DNA of 64,000 nucleotides from Candidatus Zixiibacteriota bacterium (GCA_022571985.1 JACZWU010000001.1:157501-221500); one strand, 5' to 3'; shown: positions 26,361 to 36,080, counted from the stretch's first letter. A program made the numbers and translations. The notes: generated by a model from the sequence alone, not told the origin.

Positions 26361-28097
26361 ATGGCAAAGAAAAAGATTGGCGACCTCCTTGTAGAACGCG
26401 GTTTTCTGACCAAAGCGCAGCTTCAGGAAGGTCTCAAAGTACAATCCTCTACCGGCAGACGCTTGGGTGAAATTTTAACTGATCTCGGCTATATTTCTGA
26501 AGAGCAGCTACTGGAGACAATTTCAGAGAGACTGCTGATTCCCCGGGTCTCCCTAAAATCAATGGTCATCGACCCTGCCACCGTACATAAAGTAAGCGTA
26601 GACTTAGCCAGAAGATATTCTCTCATTCCTATTTTTCATATTGGCAAAACTCTTACGATTGCCATGGCCGATCCTCTCAACATTCTGGCTATCGATGAAA
26701 TAAAATACCGCACCGGCTTAAACATAAAACGAGCCGTTGCCTTTGATTCAGAAATCAGAGAAGCAATAGACATGCATTACTCAGTGGCAGATTCACTCAG
26801 CCATATTATCGGTAAGCATACTGAAGAGCAAATCATCGCGGGCATAGATGAAACAATCACCGGCGATGCTGAACAGTCCGGAGCTATTGCAAAACTGGTA
26901 CATTTGATGATTACCAAGGCAGTCAAAGAAAAAGCCTCTGATATTCATATAGAACCCGGAGAAACACGCACGCGCATTCGCTACCGCTCCAACGGCGTTA
27001 TGCGCGAAGAAGCCGCTCCTCCAAAATCTATGCAGAACGAACTGGTCTCAAGAATTAAAATCGCTGCCAACCTTGACGTCTCAGAAAAAAGATTGCCGCA
27101 AGACGGCAGGTTCATGATGGCTGTTGACGGTACGAATATCGATTTACGTGTCTCGACCCTGCCGACCATTCATGGAGAAAAAGTAGTAATAAGAATATTG
27201 GATTCCCGAAATCTGATTGTCGATTTTAAAGATCTCGGTTTTAGCTCCAAAATCAAAGACAGATGGCTGGATATTATTCATCAGCCTGAAGGACTGATAC
27301 TTCTTTCAGGTCCGACTTCAAGCGGAAAAACAACAACGATGTATGCCACCCTGCACGACATTAATACAATTGAAAAAAACATTATCACAGTTGAAGACCC
27401 GGTCGAATATTCTCTGCCGCTGATCAATCAGGTTCAGATAAATGAAAAAGCCGGCCTTTCTTTTCCCTCCACGCTGCGCTCAATCTTGAGACAAAACCCG
27501 GACATAATAATGATTGGTGAAATCCGCGATCTGGAGACAGCACAGATTACAGTTCGCTCGGCTCTAACCGGACATTTAGTATTTTCTACTATTCATACCA
27601 ATGACGCTCCCTCGGCAATTGCGCGCCTTATTGATATGGGCATTGAAAGCTATCTGGTAGCTACTGCCCTGAAAGCGGTATTGGCGCAGCGCTTAGTCAG
27701 AACAAACTGTCCCGACTGCCTGGAATCTTACCGTCCTTCCGAAGCTATTCTCCATCGGGCAGGATTAACCGATATCTCCAAAAGGCTGGAATTTAAACGC
27801 GGCAGCGGCTGCCCCAAATGCAAAGATACCGGCTACAAAGGACAGGTCGGTATTTACGAATTCATAGAAATCACCCCGTTCATTTCAGAGCTGATAATGA
27901 AAGGAGTTTCTGTAAACCGCCTGCGAGAAGAATCACGCAAGCACGGTTTCCTGCCTCTGTTTGAAATGGGCATGGAAAAACTTACCGAAGGTCAGATCAA
28001 CCTTGAAGAACTAATCTCTGAAACTTCAAATATAGAAGATATCTCACCTGCAGAAATAGAAAATTCTGTAGAGACCCGGTATGCCCGAACACTTTAA
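26361..28097 (+). CDS. pilB: Type IV pilus / type II secretion assembly ATPase (PilB/GspE family)
   Basis: A 578-residue hexameric ATPase that powers pilin or pseudopilin assembly on the cytoplasmic face. Residues 1-140 are the MshEN-type N-terminal domain, with paired GDLL/GEILTDLGYISEEQLLE repeats that can bind c-di-GMP in relatives. The Walker A is GPTSSGKTTT (about 317-326), the Walker B region is IIMIGEIRD (about 380-388), and a zinc knuckle CPDC...CPKC lies at about 452-490. A GAGAGG ribosome site precedes the ATG. It overlaps the next gene by 17 bases. No retraction ATPase (PilT) is in the window. Confidence 0.95.
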   Translation: MAKKKIGDLLVERGFLTKAQLQEGLKVQSSTGRRLGEILTDLGYISEEQLLETISERLLIPRVSLKSMVIDPATVHKVSVDLARRYSLIPIFHIGKTLTIAMADPLNILAIDEIKYRTGLNIKRAVAFDSEIREAIDMHYSVADSLSHIIGKHTEEQIIAGIDETITGDAEQSGAIAKLVHLMITKAVKEKASDIHIEPGETRTRIRYRSNGVMREEAAPPKSMQNELVSRIKIAANLDVSEKRLPQDGRFMMAVDGTNIDLRVSTLPTIHGEKVVIRILDSRNLIVDFKDLGFSSKIKDRWLDIIHQPEGLILLSGPTSSGKTTTMYATLHDINTIEKNIITVEDPVEYSLPLINQVQINEKAGLSFPSTLRSILRQNPDIIMIGEIRDLETAQITVRSALTGHLVFSTIHTNDAPSAIARLIDMGIESYLVATALKAVLAQRLVRTNCPDCLESYRPSEAILHRAGLTDISKRLEFKRGSGCPKCKDTGYKGQVGIYEFIEITPFISELIMKGVSVNRLREESRKHGFLPLFEMGMEKLTEGQINLEELISETSNIEDISPAEIENSVETRYARTL

Positions 28098-29295
28098 ATA
28101 CCGCGCTGTCGGAAGCGACGGCAAAATAGAGACAGGCACAATGAGTGCCGAAAGCAGCGCACAAGTACTCGATTATCTGTCCGAGCAGGAACTAACCCCG
28201 GTCAAAGTAACTCAGCTGCCCAAAAAGAAAACTCATTCTTTCTTTAGTGTTTTTGAAAAAGTTGACTACGATACTCTGATTCTTTTTACCAACAGCCTTA
28301 ACACTATGATTCACGCCGGCATTCCGCTGCTGCGGGCGCTACGGCTGATAAGAGTAGGACCGCGTAACGGAAAGTTTAACAAGGCCATTCACCAGATTAG
28401 ATTTAGTTTACAATCAGGAAAGTCTCTGTCAGAATCAATGTCTGAGTTCGAACCTATCTTTGGTAAAGTTTATATCTCTTGCGTCGCGGCCGGCGAAGAA
28501 TCCGGTCAGCTCGAAAATATTCTCGAAGAACTTGCCCGAATGCTTGAAGAAGAGATGGAATTAACCCGTCAGCTAAAGGCAGGTATCCGTTATCCTCTGA
28601 TGGTTGTCGGAGCAATCGGTATTGCTTTCATAGTGCTCATGGGCTTTGTAATTCCAAATTTTGTGACTTTCTATAGTTCCTTCGGGGCTGAACTGCCGCT
28701 GCCAACCCGAATTATGCTTCTGACGAGCAAAATTATAACCGGATACTGGTATGTTCTGCTGGCTTTTGTAGCCATTGCAATTGCTGTTTTCAAAAAACTC
28801 GTTAGCAATCCTGAAGGAAAGCTTTGGGTCGATGAGAAAATTCTAAAAATACCAATAATGGGAGACCTGATTATCAAGGGAAATGTCGCCCGATTTTGTC
28901 TGATGTTTCGAATTCTCTTTAAGGCCGGTCTACCCATTGTAAAGACACTTGACATTCTCACTAATTCTGTCAAAAACAGTCAGATAGCTAAAGAAATAAA
29001 TCATCTTGGTGCCTTTATGAAAGAAGGCAGGGATATGGGGCAAATGCACAAAGAATTTGATTATTTCCCTGAAATCAGCCTTCAGATGATAGCCATCGGG
29101 ATGGAATCCGGCTCCTTAGAAAAGATGCTCAAAGAAATAGGCAACCACTTTACCAAAGAAGTACAATATACATCGAGACAGCTGACCTCCATTTTAGAGC
29201 CGATTTTGACCTTTGTTTTGGGCGGATTTGTGCTGCTGATGTCGCTGGCTATCCTTTTGCCTATGTGGAACCTGATTAAAGTCTTTAAAGGCTAG
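28081..29295 (+). CDS. pilC: Type IV pilus / type II secretion inner-membrane platform protein (PilC/GspF)
   Basis: A 404-residue protein with two copies of the GspF cytoplasmic helical domain (about 65-190 and 268-390) and three membrane spans near 167-192, 220-240 and 370-397. Motifs include FTNSLNTMIHAGIPLLRALR in the first copy and MIAIGMESGSLEKML in the second. It couples the ATPase to pilin extraction. Its start codon lies inside the end of pilB, so the two are translationally coupled. Confidence 0.95.
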   Translation: MPEHFKYRAVGSDGKIETGTMSAESSAQVLDYLSEQELTPVKVTQLPKKKTHSFFSVFEKVDYDTLILFTNSLNTMIHAGIPLLRALRLIRVGPRNGKFNKAIHQIRFSLQSGKSLSESMSEFEPIFGKVYISCVAAGEESGQLENILEELARMLEEEMELTRQLKAGIRYPLMVVGAIGIAFIVLMGFVIPNFVTFYSSFGAELPLPTRIMLLTSKIITGYWYVLLAFVAIAIAVFKKLVSNPEGKLWVDEKILKIPIMGDLIIKGNVARFCLMFRILFKAGLPIVKTLDILTNSVKNSQIAKEINHLGAFMKEGRDMGQMHKEFDYFPEISLQMIAIGMESGSLEKMLKEIGNHFTKEVQYTSRQLTSILEPILTFVLGGFVLLMSLAILLPMWNLIKVFKG

Positions 29296-29378
29296 CACTT
29301 TGTTAAAGTGTGACAGTCAAAATGCCGATATTGATAGAAAGATTTATAATAGCAATTTAATAGTATCAGGAGGCAATT

Positions 29379-29813
29379 ATGCTTGCTAAGCTACGTCAGG
29401 AAAAAGGTTTTACCTTAATTGAACTCGTAATAATTATTGTCATTCTGGGCATTTTGGCCGCCGTAGCGATCCCGAAATATCAGGATATTTCAGCTGAAGC
29501 CAGAGCGGCAGCGGCCCGTGCATCACTGGGAAATGTACGCTCAGGAATCACCATCTTTTATGCCAATCAGGCAGTGAAGACTGGATACGCCATCTGGCCG
29601 ACTCAAATACAGCTTGAGACCTCTGGTGTTGTTATGGAACAGACGTACCCACCAAATCCGTATCAGCTATTGACTAATGCTCCGGATTCAATCGTAACCG
29701 GCGTTACCAAAGGTACCATTGTTGGTTCCAGAGGCGGCTGGGCATATAACGAACTAACCGGTGAACTTTGGCTCAACACCAGCACGGTTGACATCGTTGA
29801 AAATCTCTGGTAG
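29379..29813 (+). CDS. Prepilin / major pseudopilin with type III N-methylation signal
   Basis: A 144-residue prepilin: short charged leader, cleavage after G10 (EKG/FTLIELVIIIVILGILAA), E at +5 of the mature chain and a hydrophobic helix. The C-terminal part resembles GspG and minor pilins, with a GGWAYNELTGELWLN strand. An AGGAGG ribosome site 6 bases before the ATG is the best in the operon, fitting a highly made structural subunit. A small hairpin (CACTTT-gtt-AAAGTG, 29296-29310) lies before it and may set an mRNA end. Confidence 0.92.
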   Translation: MLAKLRQEKGFTLIELVIIIVILGILAAVAIPKYQDISAEARAAAARASLGNVRSGITIFYANQAVKTGYAIWPTQIQLETSGVVMEQTYPPNPYQLLTNAPDSIVTGVTKGTIVGSRGGWAYNELTGELWLNTSTVDIVENLW

Positions 29814-29836
29814 CAAACTGGTTATCGATTATAGAA

Positions 29837-30304
29837 GTGAACTTAAACAAACCTAAATTCACCAAAGAGCTCCGCCAGTCTGGATTCACTCTGGTGGAGC
29901 TTGTTATTATTATCGTAACACTGGGCATACTGGCAGCAGTTGCTATTCCCAAGTTTGGAGATATAGCTGAGAGTTCGAGAATTACTGCCACTACTGAGGA
30001 AATGCAGAACTTAAAAAGAGCTGTCATCGGCAACCCCAAAGTAGTAGCAGGCGGGCAACTGATTGACCGCGGCTTTATGGGTGATGTTGGCTTTGCCCCT
30101 GCTCAGTTGAGTGACCTGGCCATAAAACCGGGTTCATTAGCGGTCTACAATAAGTTGATCCGGCTCGGTTGGAACGGCCCCTACATCGACTCGGACAATA
30201 ATTCTTATCTGACCGATGCCTGGGGGGTCGCTTACATTTATAGCGCAGGAAGCAGAACAATAACATCTGTCGGAGGAGCTGACACTATCACTGTTTCTTT
30301 CTAA
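29837..30304 (+). CDS. Second prepilin, GspG-like
   Basis: A 155-residue prepilin starting with GTG. Cleavage after G16 (RQSG/FTLVELVIIIVTLGILAA), E at +5. The C-terminal region (GPYIDSDNNSYLTDAWGVAY ... SGGAD-like end) carries the GspG pattern of a conserved W and acidic calcium-type loop. It follows the first prepilin by 23 bases. One of the two may be the major subunit and the other an initiating minor pilin; the sequence alone does not settle which. Confidence 0.9.
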   Translation: MNLNKPKFTKELRQSGFTLVELVIIIVTLGILAAVAIPKFGDIAESSRITATTEEMQNLKRAVIGNPKVVAGGQLIDRGFMGDVGFAPAQLSDLAIKPGSLAVYNKLIRLGWNGPYIDSDNNSYLTDAWGVAYIYSAGSRTITSVGGADTITVSF

Positions 30305-30317
30305 AATTGGATTTAAG

Positions 30318-31940
30318 ATGGACAACAATAAACATACTGCTTATGATGCACTCGGCCTTGATTCTCAGGTCGACGATTCACCGGAACCAGATCGCCCTGC
30401 TGTCACAGAAACACCTATCAGGCATACCAAGCAATTGCGGTTTGGAAGACATATTTCATTTCGAATTGAAGAAGCGGCAGTCCAAATGGCAGCAGTCTCT
30501 CATTTTGGCAGACGCCGCCATATAATTGAATTAAGCAAATATTACCTGACTACCGAGCAAGCAAAATCACACGAACGACTGACCCTCATTACCAAAGCAA
30601 TCAATGACTTCCTGGTAAAGCACCACCGATACTTTTCAGTAATGTCTATTGTTATCTCCGGACGAGAAACTGCCCTTAGAAGTTTTCTTATGCCGGTTAT
30701 AAAAAAGTCCGATCTGGACTCAGCTATTAAGTTAGAGGCCAGCACTCAGCTCCCCTTTCCAATTGAAGACTGCACCTATGACTACCGGCCGATATCACGT
30801 ATTGTAAGCGGCAACAGACAGCTCTATAACATATCGCTGCTGGGAGCAACCCGTCGTCTGATTCAAGAAAAAATGGAGCCGCTTGATGACAGAAGAGAAC
30901 TAATCGAACACATATACCATGCGCCTGATGTAGTAGGCAAACTCCTGCCATATCTTAACGATTTTAAGCCTGAGGAAAGTTATACGGCTATAAATATCGG
31001 TATGAGCCAGTCGGAGATATCCTTTTACAAGGGCAGCGCACTGGAATTCTATAGCGTGCTCTCTGTCGGTTCCTCTATGCTGGGTAGAACTCCGGATAAA
31101 ATTGGCTACGATTTTCTGGCTGAATCTTTAGCCTCAGAAATACAAACTTCTATCGATTTTTATGCCGGAAGATATAGCCGGCCGGTCTCAAATAGAATTC
31201 TGGTCTATGGTGATTTGGCCTACAGCGAAGAAATAGTAAACAGCTTAAAAGGTACGTCGGGATATGAATTTCAAATATTCCCGGTTGAGAAAATCAATTT
31301 TCTGACATCTGCAAGTATTGAAAACTTTGCAGAACAGATTCCGGCCTGTCTGCCCGCTTTTGCCGCAGCCTCCTGCCCCGAAGGTATGGCAGACCTGCTG
31401 CCTTCTGAAAACAAGAAAGCGCGCCAGGATCTGCGGCTGGTCGAATACGCCAAAATAGCGGTAATTTTTCTTATGGTCGTCCTGATCTCCAGCTCGTGGC
31501 TGATAGGTAAAACTATTGATATTAAACAAGATAGAGTTGCCACCTTAAACAACCAAGTTAACGACTTCGTGCAGTCTGAGGCCTATAGAACATACAATAT
31601 ACTTAAACAGCAAATCGCTGTTGACCAGGCCTATCTGGCAACTGCTAAGGAAAATCCGAATTTCTTGTCACTAAACTTAAAGGAGCTGTCTCATCTCACT
31701 CCTGCAAACGTACGACTGCTGCATTTTCAGTTTCACCCTCTTGAAAATGGAGATAACCTGCTGATACAAGGACTGGTCTACTCGGAAAAGATACCACCGG
31801 AAGTTATTCTTGCAGAATTTGTTGAGAACATGACAGCTTCCTCATTTTATGACCAGGTTAAGATTGACAGATATGTAAAAAGGGACAAGTACAAAGGATT
31901 CGAGATTGATTTCACCTTGAAATGCCGGGGGCTGATTTGA
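30318..31940 (+). CDS. Fused PilM-PilN type IV pilus assembly protein
   Basis: A 540-residue protein. Residues about 40-365 are an actin-like PilM domain (SFRIEEAAVQMAAVSHFG, MPVIKKSDLDSAIKLEA, TAINIGMSQSEISFYK). A membrane span follows at about 376-396 and then a PilN-like periplasmic part (to 540). In most type IV pilus operons PilM and PilN are separate genes; a cytoplasmic plus membrane plus periplasmic chain resembles GspL of type II secretion. Residues 1-38 are a poorly conserved extension. It overlaps the next gene by 19 bases, again coupled. Confidence 0.85.
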   Translation: MDNNKHTAYDALGLDSQVDDSPEPDRPAVTETPIRHTKQLRFGRHISFRIEEAAVQMAAVSHFGRRRHIIELSKYYLTTEQAKSHERLTLITKAINDFLVKHHRYFSVMSIVISGRETALRSFLMPVIKKSDLDSAIKLEASTQLPFPIEDCTYDYRPISRIVSGNRQLYNISLLGATRRLIQEKMEPLDDRRELIEHIYHAPDVVGKLLPYLNDFKPEESYTAINIGMSQSEISFYKGSALEFYSVLSVGSSMLGRTPDKIGYDFLAESLASEIQTSIDFYAGRYSRPVSNRILVYGDLAYSEEIVNSLKGTSGYEFQIFPVEKINFLTSASIENFAEQIPACLPAFAAASCPEGMADLLPSENKKARQDLRLVEYAKIAVIFLMVVLISSSWLIGKTIDIKQDRVATLNNQVNDFVQSEAYRTYNILKQQIAVDQAYLATAKENPNFLSLNLKELSHLTPANVRLLHFQFHPLENGDNLLIQGLVYSEKIPPEVILAEFVENMTASSFYDQVKIDRYVKRDKYKGFEIDFTLKCRGLI

Positions 31941-32500
31941 AATCAAGATTGATAGGCTATATTCTCTTTGCTGTGGCCATGCTTATTCTATGGACTTTCT
32001 TAATATTTGTGCCTCAGCATACTCTTTATCTGGAGACGTCTTCTAAGATTGTTCAGGCCGAGGAAAGCCTGGCAGATTTTGAAAGAACAGTCTTACTTCT
32101 TCCCTCCTATGTCAGAACTCATGAGGACCTGACTAAAAAAATAGAAAGCCTGAATTCCAGCCTCTACACTAAAGAGAACATCCTAAATCTTTTTGACCAA
32201 TTCTACTCGATTGCCGGCCAAAATAAAATGAAAATTGTGGAGATTACACCTCCGGTTGAAGAACTGCTGAGAATAAACCGGATTAACCCTGACTCTTCCA
32301 AGTTAATGATTTTGAACGTGAGCATTAAGGTCAACGGGTCATACATTAATTTTGGTAAGTTTGTCAGCTCCATGGAAAAAGCTCTCTTTTTCAGAGGCTC
32401 CAACTACTGCAGCATTATCAGTACTTTAAACCTGAAAAGTCCAGTTCTCTACGATTTCGGCTTTAGATCTCTTCTGGGCAGCCTGAAAGATAAGGTATGA
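31922..32500 (+). CDS. PilO/GspM-like inner-membrane protein
   Basis: A 192-residue protein with one membrane span (about 10-28), a coiled-coil stretch (about 30-80) and a ferredoxin-like periplasmic domain, the PilO arrangement. In the pilus alignment complex PilO pairs with the PilN part of the upstream protein. Its start overlaps the upstream gene and its end overlaps the next by 4 bases. Sequence similarity in this family is low, so the call rests mainly on topology and gene order. Confidence 0.78.
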   Translation: MPGADLKSRLIGYILFAVAMLILWTFLIFVPQHTLYLETSSKIVQAEESLADFERTVLLLPSYVRTHEDLTKKIESLNSSLYTKENILNLFDQFYSIAGQNKMKIVEITPPVEELLRINRINPDSSKLMILNVSIKVNGSYINFGKFVSSMEKALFFRGSNYCSIISTLNLKSPVLYDFGFRSLLGSLKDKV

Positions 32501-32946
32501 GCGAAGGCACCCGCAAGAAAATACTTTATGCAGCCCTGACAGTAGCCATGATATGGGGTGTCTATAACTTTGTGCCAGAGTCGCAAATAAACACAGCTGC
32601 GACCACAAAACCTGTGGTCAGCCGGCAGACTCCGACGTCAGCCACTAGCGCCTCTTTTGCCACGATTGACAAAACCATTAATGTTGCCGATATGAAACTC
32701 AAAGGGTGGGGATCAGACCCCTTCAGAGCTCGTAATAAAAAAACAGCTGATAAGAAGGCGCCCAAGAAAGTATGGAAGCTCTCCGGCATAGTTTTTAATG
32801 ATTTCAATCCGTTGGCCATAATAAACGGAAAATCAATAGGTGTCGGGGATATGATAGATGGTGCAAAGGTAGTGAAAATAGAACGCAAGAAAGTCGTCAT
32901 TGAATACGCCGGAAACAGTATCAGCCTCTCAGTATCAAAGGGATAG
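32497..32946 (+). CDS. PilP/GspC-like periplasmic linker protein
   Basis: A 149-residue protein with one N-terminal span (about 7-24), a Thr/Ala linker (about 35-60) and a C-terminal beta domain (about 90-147) containing WKLSGIVFNDFNPLAIINGK and VGDMIDGAKVVKIERKKVVI, the HR-domain pattern shared by GspC and PilP. It links the inner-membrane ring to the secretin N-domains. It lies between the PilO-like gene and the secretin, as in both machines. Confidence 0.8.
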   Translation: MSEGTRKKILYAALTVAMIWGVYNFVPESQINTAATTKPVVSRQTPTSATSASFATIDKTINVADMKLKGWGSDPFRARNKKTADKKAPKKVWKLSGIVFNDFNPLAIINGKSIGVGDMIDGAKVVKIERKKVVIEYAGNSISLSVSKG

Positions 32947-32948
32947 TA

Positions 32949-34226
32949 ATGTTAAAGATTTATAAACATATTTTGGTAATACTCATTGTTGCGATTTTTA
33001 GTGCAGCTGCCGGCGCACAGGGACTAAACAGCAACCAGAAAATAAGTATGGAACTTGAAAAAGTACCGATTAATACAGCCCTGAATATGATAGCCCGGCA
33101 GTACGGACTTAACATTGTCATTCCGGGTGACATTGATGACAGGGTAACCATCAGACTTAACAACGTCAATTTGGCCTCTGCTCTGGATGCTCTCTTGACC
33201 TCGAACGGACTAAACTACTATTTCAGCGACGACATAATTGTCGTAAAGAAGATTGAGAAAGATGCTGTAGGTGAACTTTCTTCAAAACTTGTAACACTTC
33301 TCTATGCCGATGCGGTAACGGCCAAAAAAGCGCTTGATTCAAGAAAATCAGAAAAAGGAATAATTGTCATCCTTGATAAGAAATCTGATGATCAGGACGA
33401 TGCCTCGAAACACTACACAGCCAACCGAATCTTGATTACAGATTATCCGAATGTATTAGCTGAACAACTGAAACTGATAAAAGAAATAGATATTCCTGAA
33501 AGATTGATTTCGATATCCGTAAAAATCATTGAAAGCCAGATAGACAAGAACTCGAAACTTGGTCTGCTCTGGCCAACTTCATTGACTGCTAATTTCGGGA
33601 AAAGCGATTCCGGGCTGTCCTCAACCGGCTTTGTCCAGGGAGTAGGCGAGCTCAATCCCAACAGCGGCAGCTGGACCTGGGGTAAACTCAATGTTGAGCA
33701 GCTTACTTTAGTGCTCGATCTGCTGAATCAAAACGGCAATACTAAGCTTATCTCGGACCCTCATCTGACAGTCACCGAAAACTATGAGGCAGAGATCAGA
33801 AGCGAAATTATTATACCGGTTCAGACTATCAACAGATTCACGCAAGGCTCGGCAACTTCGGACATTGTCACTTTTGAAGATATTAAAGTCGGCATAACCC
33901 TGAAAGTAACCCCGCGCATTAATGGCGACGGAGAAATTACCATGGATGTCTTCCCCACAGTACAGAACATATTAAGTTTTGTGGGCACGGCTGAAAATCA
34001 AAAACCGATTAAGAGTTCACGTTCAATCCGCACCAGGGTAACTGTAAAAAGCGGTGAGACGCTGGCATTGGGTGGTTTACTCAGTGAAAACGAGTCAGAG
34101 GTCGTAAGAAAAGTGCCATTTTTAAGCTCTATTCCGCTGCTTGGTAAGTGGCTCTTTACTCACAAATCCATAGAGCGCACCAAGACTGATCTGCTTATTC
34201 TGATCACACCTACAATCGTAGATTAG
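32949..34226 (+). CDS. Secretin (PilQ/GspD family) outer-membrane channel
   Basis: A 425-residue protein: signal peptide (about 1-25), an STN/N0 domain (about 30-105, KISMELEKVPINTALNMIAR), an N1-type domain (about 110-185) and the secretin pore (about 190-425) with VTVKSGETLALGGLL and the terminal TKTDLLILITPTIVD. It is the last gene of the operon and overlaps the convergent MauE-like gene by 4 bases. It is short for a PilQ and lacks AMIN domains. Confidence 0.92.
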   Translation: MLKIYKHILVILIVAIFSAAAGAQGLNSNQKISMELEKVPINTALNMIARQYGLNIVIPGDIDDRVTIRLNNVNLASALDALLTSNGLNYYFSDDIIVVKKIEKDAVGELSSKLVTLLYADAVTAKKALDSRKSEKGIIVILDKKSDDQDDASKHYTANRILITDYPNVLAEQLKLIKEIDIPERLISISVKIIESQIDKNSKLGLLWPTSLTANFGKSDSGLSSTGFVQGVGELNPNSGSWTWGKLNVEQLTLVLDLLNQNGNTKLISDPHLTVTENYEAEIRSEIIIPVQTINRFTQGSATSDIVTFEDIKVGITLKVTPRINGDGEITMDVFPTVQNILSFVGTAENQKPIKSSRSIRTRVTVKSGETLALGGLLSENESEVVRKVPFLSSIPLLGKWLFTHKSIERTKTDLLILITPTIVD

Positions 34227-34672
34227 AACAAATTAGCAAGCTGCCATTTGCGCGCCCGGCTGACCAGTAATAACAGAGCCAGCACTAACAGCCCGATATC
34301 AAGATTCATTTGATCCCAGGCCGGACCCACTGCCGAAGAAGCCGCCTTAAAACATCCGCAATCAATATCAAGTCCGCGATAGATTGTTGATGCCAGAGCG
34401 GCAATGAAAACCAACAGCATGATATTGATCCATAAAATTGCGCCCCGGTAATATGCACCAACAAGCAAAGCGATACCAGCTAAGATTTCGAGCCAGGGTA
34501 ATACTAAGGCAATAATATTAATAGTCTGAGTCGGTAAAATATGATAATTCCAGATTGCGGTACCGAAAGCAGTCGGATCGACAATTTTGTAATAGGCAGC
34601 TAAGATAAAAATACCGGCGAGTATAATCCGAGCCATAAGAGCGATAATATCACTGTCAATTATTCTGCGCAA
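34223..34672 (-). CDS. MauE/DoxX-family redox-associated membrane protein
   Basis: A 149-residue protein with four membrane spans (about 12-30, 48-68, 75-97, 125-145), a DoxX/MauE pattern (RIILAGIFILAAYYKIVDP) and a Cys-x-Cys pair in DIDCGCFK. It starts with TTG, preceded by GAGGAG. It overlaps the rhodanese gene by 13 bases. This pair is common in FCB bacteria and is thought to handle thiol or sulfur redox in the membrane. Confidence 0.85.
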   Translation of the reverse strand: MRRIIDSDIIALMARIILAGIFILAAYYKIVDPTAFGTAIWNYHILPTQTINIIALVLPWLEILAGIALLVGAYYRGAILWINIMLLVFIAALASTIYRGLDIDCGCFKAASSAVGPAWDQMNLDIGLLVLALLLLVSRARKWQLANLF

Positions 34673-35181
34673 TCAACTCTCCTCTCGATTTCCAGCTTGA
34701 AATTCTCCCACTCACGCGCCCCGCCAAAAAATATTTTTACGCCGATATAACCGTAAGCCTGAAGGTTCCTGGCCAAATGCAGCGATACGTCGCACTCTTC
34801 ACCGGAGCAAAAAACTATCAGGGTCTGTTCTTTAGCGGCGCCGGCAAGAACTGAATCCATATACTGCTCAAGGCTGTCTTCGGGGAGATATTCGAAAGGC
34901 ATATTAATTGACCCTGGAATTGTTCCGCAGTCAAACTCCGAGGGGTCTCTGGCATCAATAAAAAGAGAACTACCGGCTTGATAATCTGACCGCGCTTCAT
35001 TTATGGCTATAAACGGCGGGTCTCCTTCAGCGGCTGAGGGAGGAATAACCGGCTCAGAACCTTCGGTTAATTCCCGGTATTCGCCAATCAGAGGTATGGC
35101 ATTGGGGTGGAAAGAATTCACTCCAAAGGCCAAAATTGAAGCAAAAAACAATAATACAAAAGCTTGTCTGAGCATATTCAT
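34660..35181 (-). CDS. Rhodanese-domain protein, membrane anchored
   Basis: A 173-residue protein with an N-terminal hydrophobic segment (5-20) and a rhodanese domain (about 58-165): LFIDARDPSEFDCGTIPGSI and the active-site loop CSGEECD with C125. It should carry sulfane sulfur on the outer side of the inner membrane. AGGA lies 8 bases before the ATG. It is the first gene of a two-gene unit with the MauE/DoxX protein. Confidence 0.9.
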   Translation of the reverse strand: MNMLRQAFVLLFFASILAFGVNSFHPNAIPLIGEYRELTEGSEPVIPPSAAEGDPPFIAINEARSDYQAGSSLFIDARDPSEFDCGTIPGSINMPFEYLPEDSLEQYMDSVLAGAAKEQTLIVFCSGEECDVSLHLARNLQAYGYIGVKIFFGGAREWENFKLEIERRVDCAE

Positions 35182-35251
35182 TTCAGATTCCTATCTATGA
35201 GCTTTTATACCAGATTTCAACAAATTTGTTTGCATTTGGATGATGATAAAT

Positions 35252-36019
35252 CTAATGGCTGTGAGACGGTCCCAAAATCGTAATAAGCAGTAGTCCGGCC
35301 AGAAAAAGCCCAAGTTTCAGCCACTTATTGGAGCGAGTATGAAATACCTCGGGTAAGAGTTCACCTGTGGCAATATACAGCAGCGAACCGGCAGTCAGGG
35401 CCGTCAGATAGCCTATATAAACTGAGCCGCTTTGTGCAAAGAAAGGAAACGAAAATAGCGCTCCTGCGGGGGTAGCCAGACTGAAGACCAAAAGAAGCAG
35501 CACTACTTGCTTCTTGGTCAATCTGGCCAATAGGAACAACGACGCTAAAGATATGGCCGCCGGAATTTTGTGGGATAATATCGAATAGAAAAAGAGGTCG
35601 ATAAAGTGACTGTCGGAACTGGCTATGGTCAGCCCGAAGCCTTCAATAACAGAATGTACGGTCAGCCCGATCAAAGCTGTTACGGCGATAGCTTTATGCT
35701 CGTGCACAACTCCCCCGTCGCCGGTAGTCAGCAGAAATTTTTCAACAAAGAAAACTAAGAGGAAACCGGACAAGAGCATAACAGGTGTGGCTCCGGCTGC
35801 CTGAGAATTAAATGCCTCGGGAAGCATGTGAAAAAATACGACGCCCATAAATATACCGGCCCCAAACGAAACAAAGAGATGAAGCGGCTCATCTTCCCAT
35901 TTCCTGATAAGTGTAAGCAGGCCGACTCCAAAAGTGGCTGCAAAAATAATACTGCAATAAACTAAAAAAGTGCTGCCCATTAGATTGTTGAAAAAAGAGA
36001 ATGATTGAGTTTGAGTCAA
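35252..36019 (-). CDS. ZIP-family divalent metal transporter
   Basis: A 255-residue protein with about seven spans. TM4 and TM5 carry HSVIEGFGL and SHKIPAAI, the H...E and HK.P metal-site signatures of ZIP transporters for zinc or iron. An HSH tail follows the last span. It starts with TTG and has no clear ribosome site; a second possible start is the ATG 14 codons later. A rho-independent terminator for the upstream gene lies between it and that gene. Confidence 0.87.
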   Translation of the reverse strand: MTQTQSFSFFNNLMGSTFLVYCSIIFAATFGVGLLTLIRKWEDEPLHLFVSFGAGIFMGVVFFHMLPEAFNSQAAGATPVMLLSGFLLVFFVEKFLLTTGDGGVVHEHKAIAVTALIGLTVHSVIEGFGLTIASSDSHFIDLFFYSILSHKIPAAISLASLFLLARLTKKQVVLLLLVFSLATPAGALFSFPFFAQSGSVYIGYLTALTAGSLLYIATGELLPEVFHTRSNKWLKLGLFLAGLLLITILGPSHSH

Positions 36020-36049
36020 GGAGATTCGCCGGAGTTCAGGAAAACATAA

Positions 36050-36080
36050 AAGCGGAACCTGCTCTAAGCAGATTCCGCTT
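36050..36080 (-). terminator. Rho-independent terminator before the ZIP gene
   Basis: A 14-bp hairpin with one mismatch (AAGCGGAAcCTGCT / AGCAGaTTCCGCTT, loop of 3), followed on the minus strand by TTTATGTTTT. It ends transcripts coming from the small ORF at 36137-36319. Confidence 0.7.
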
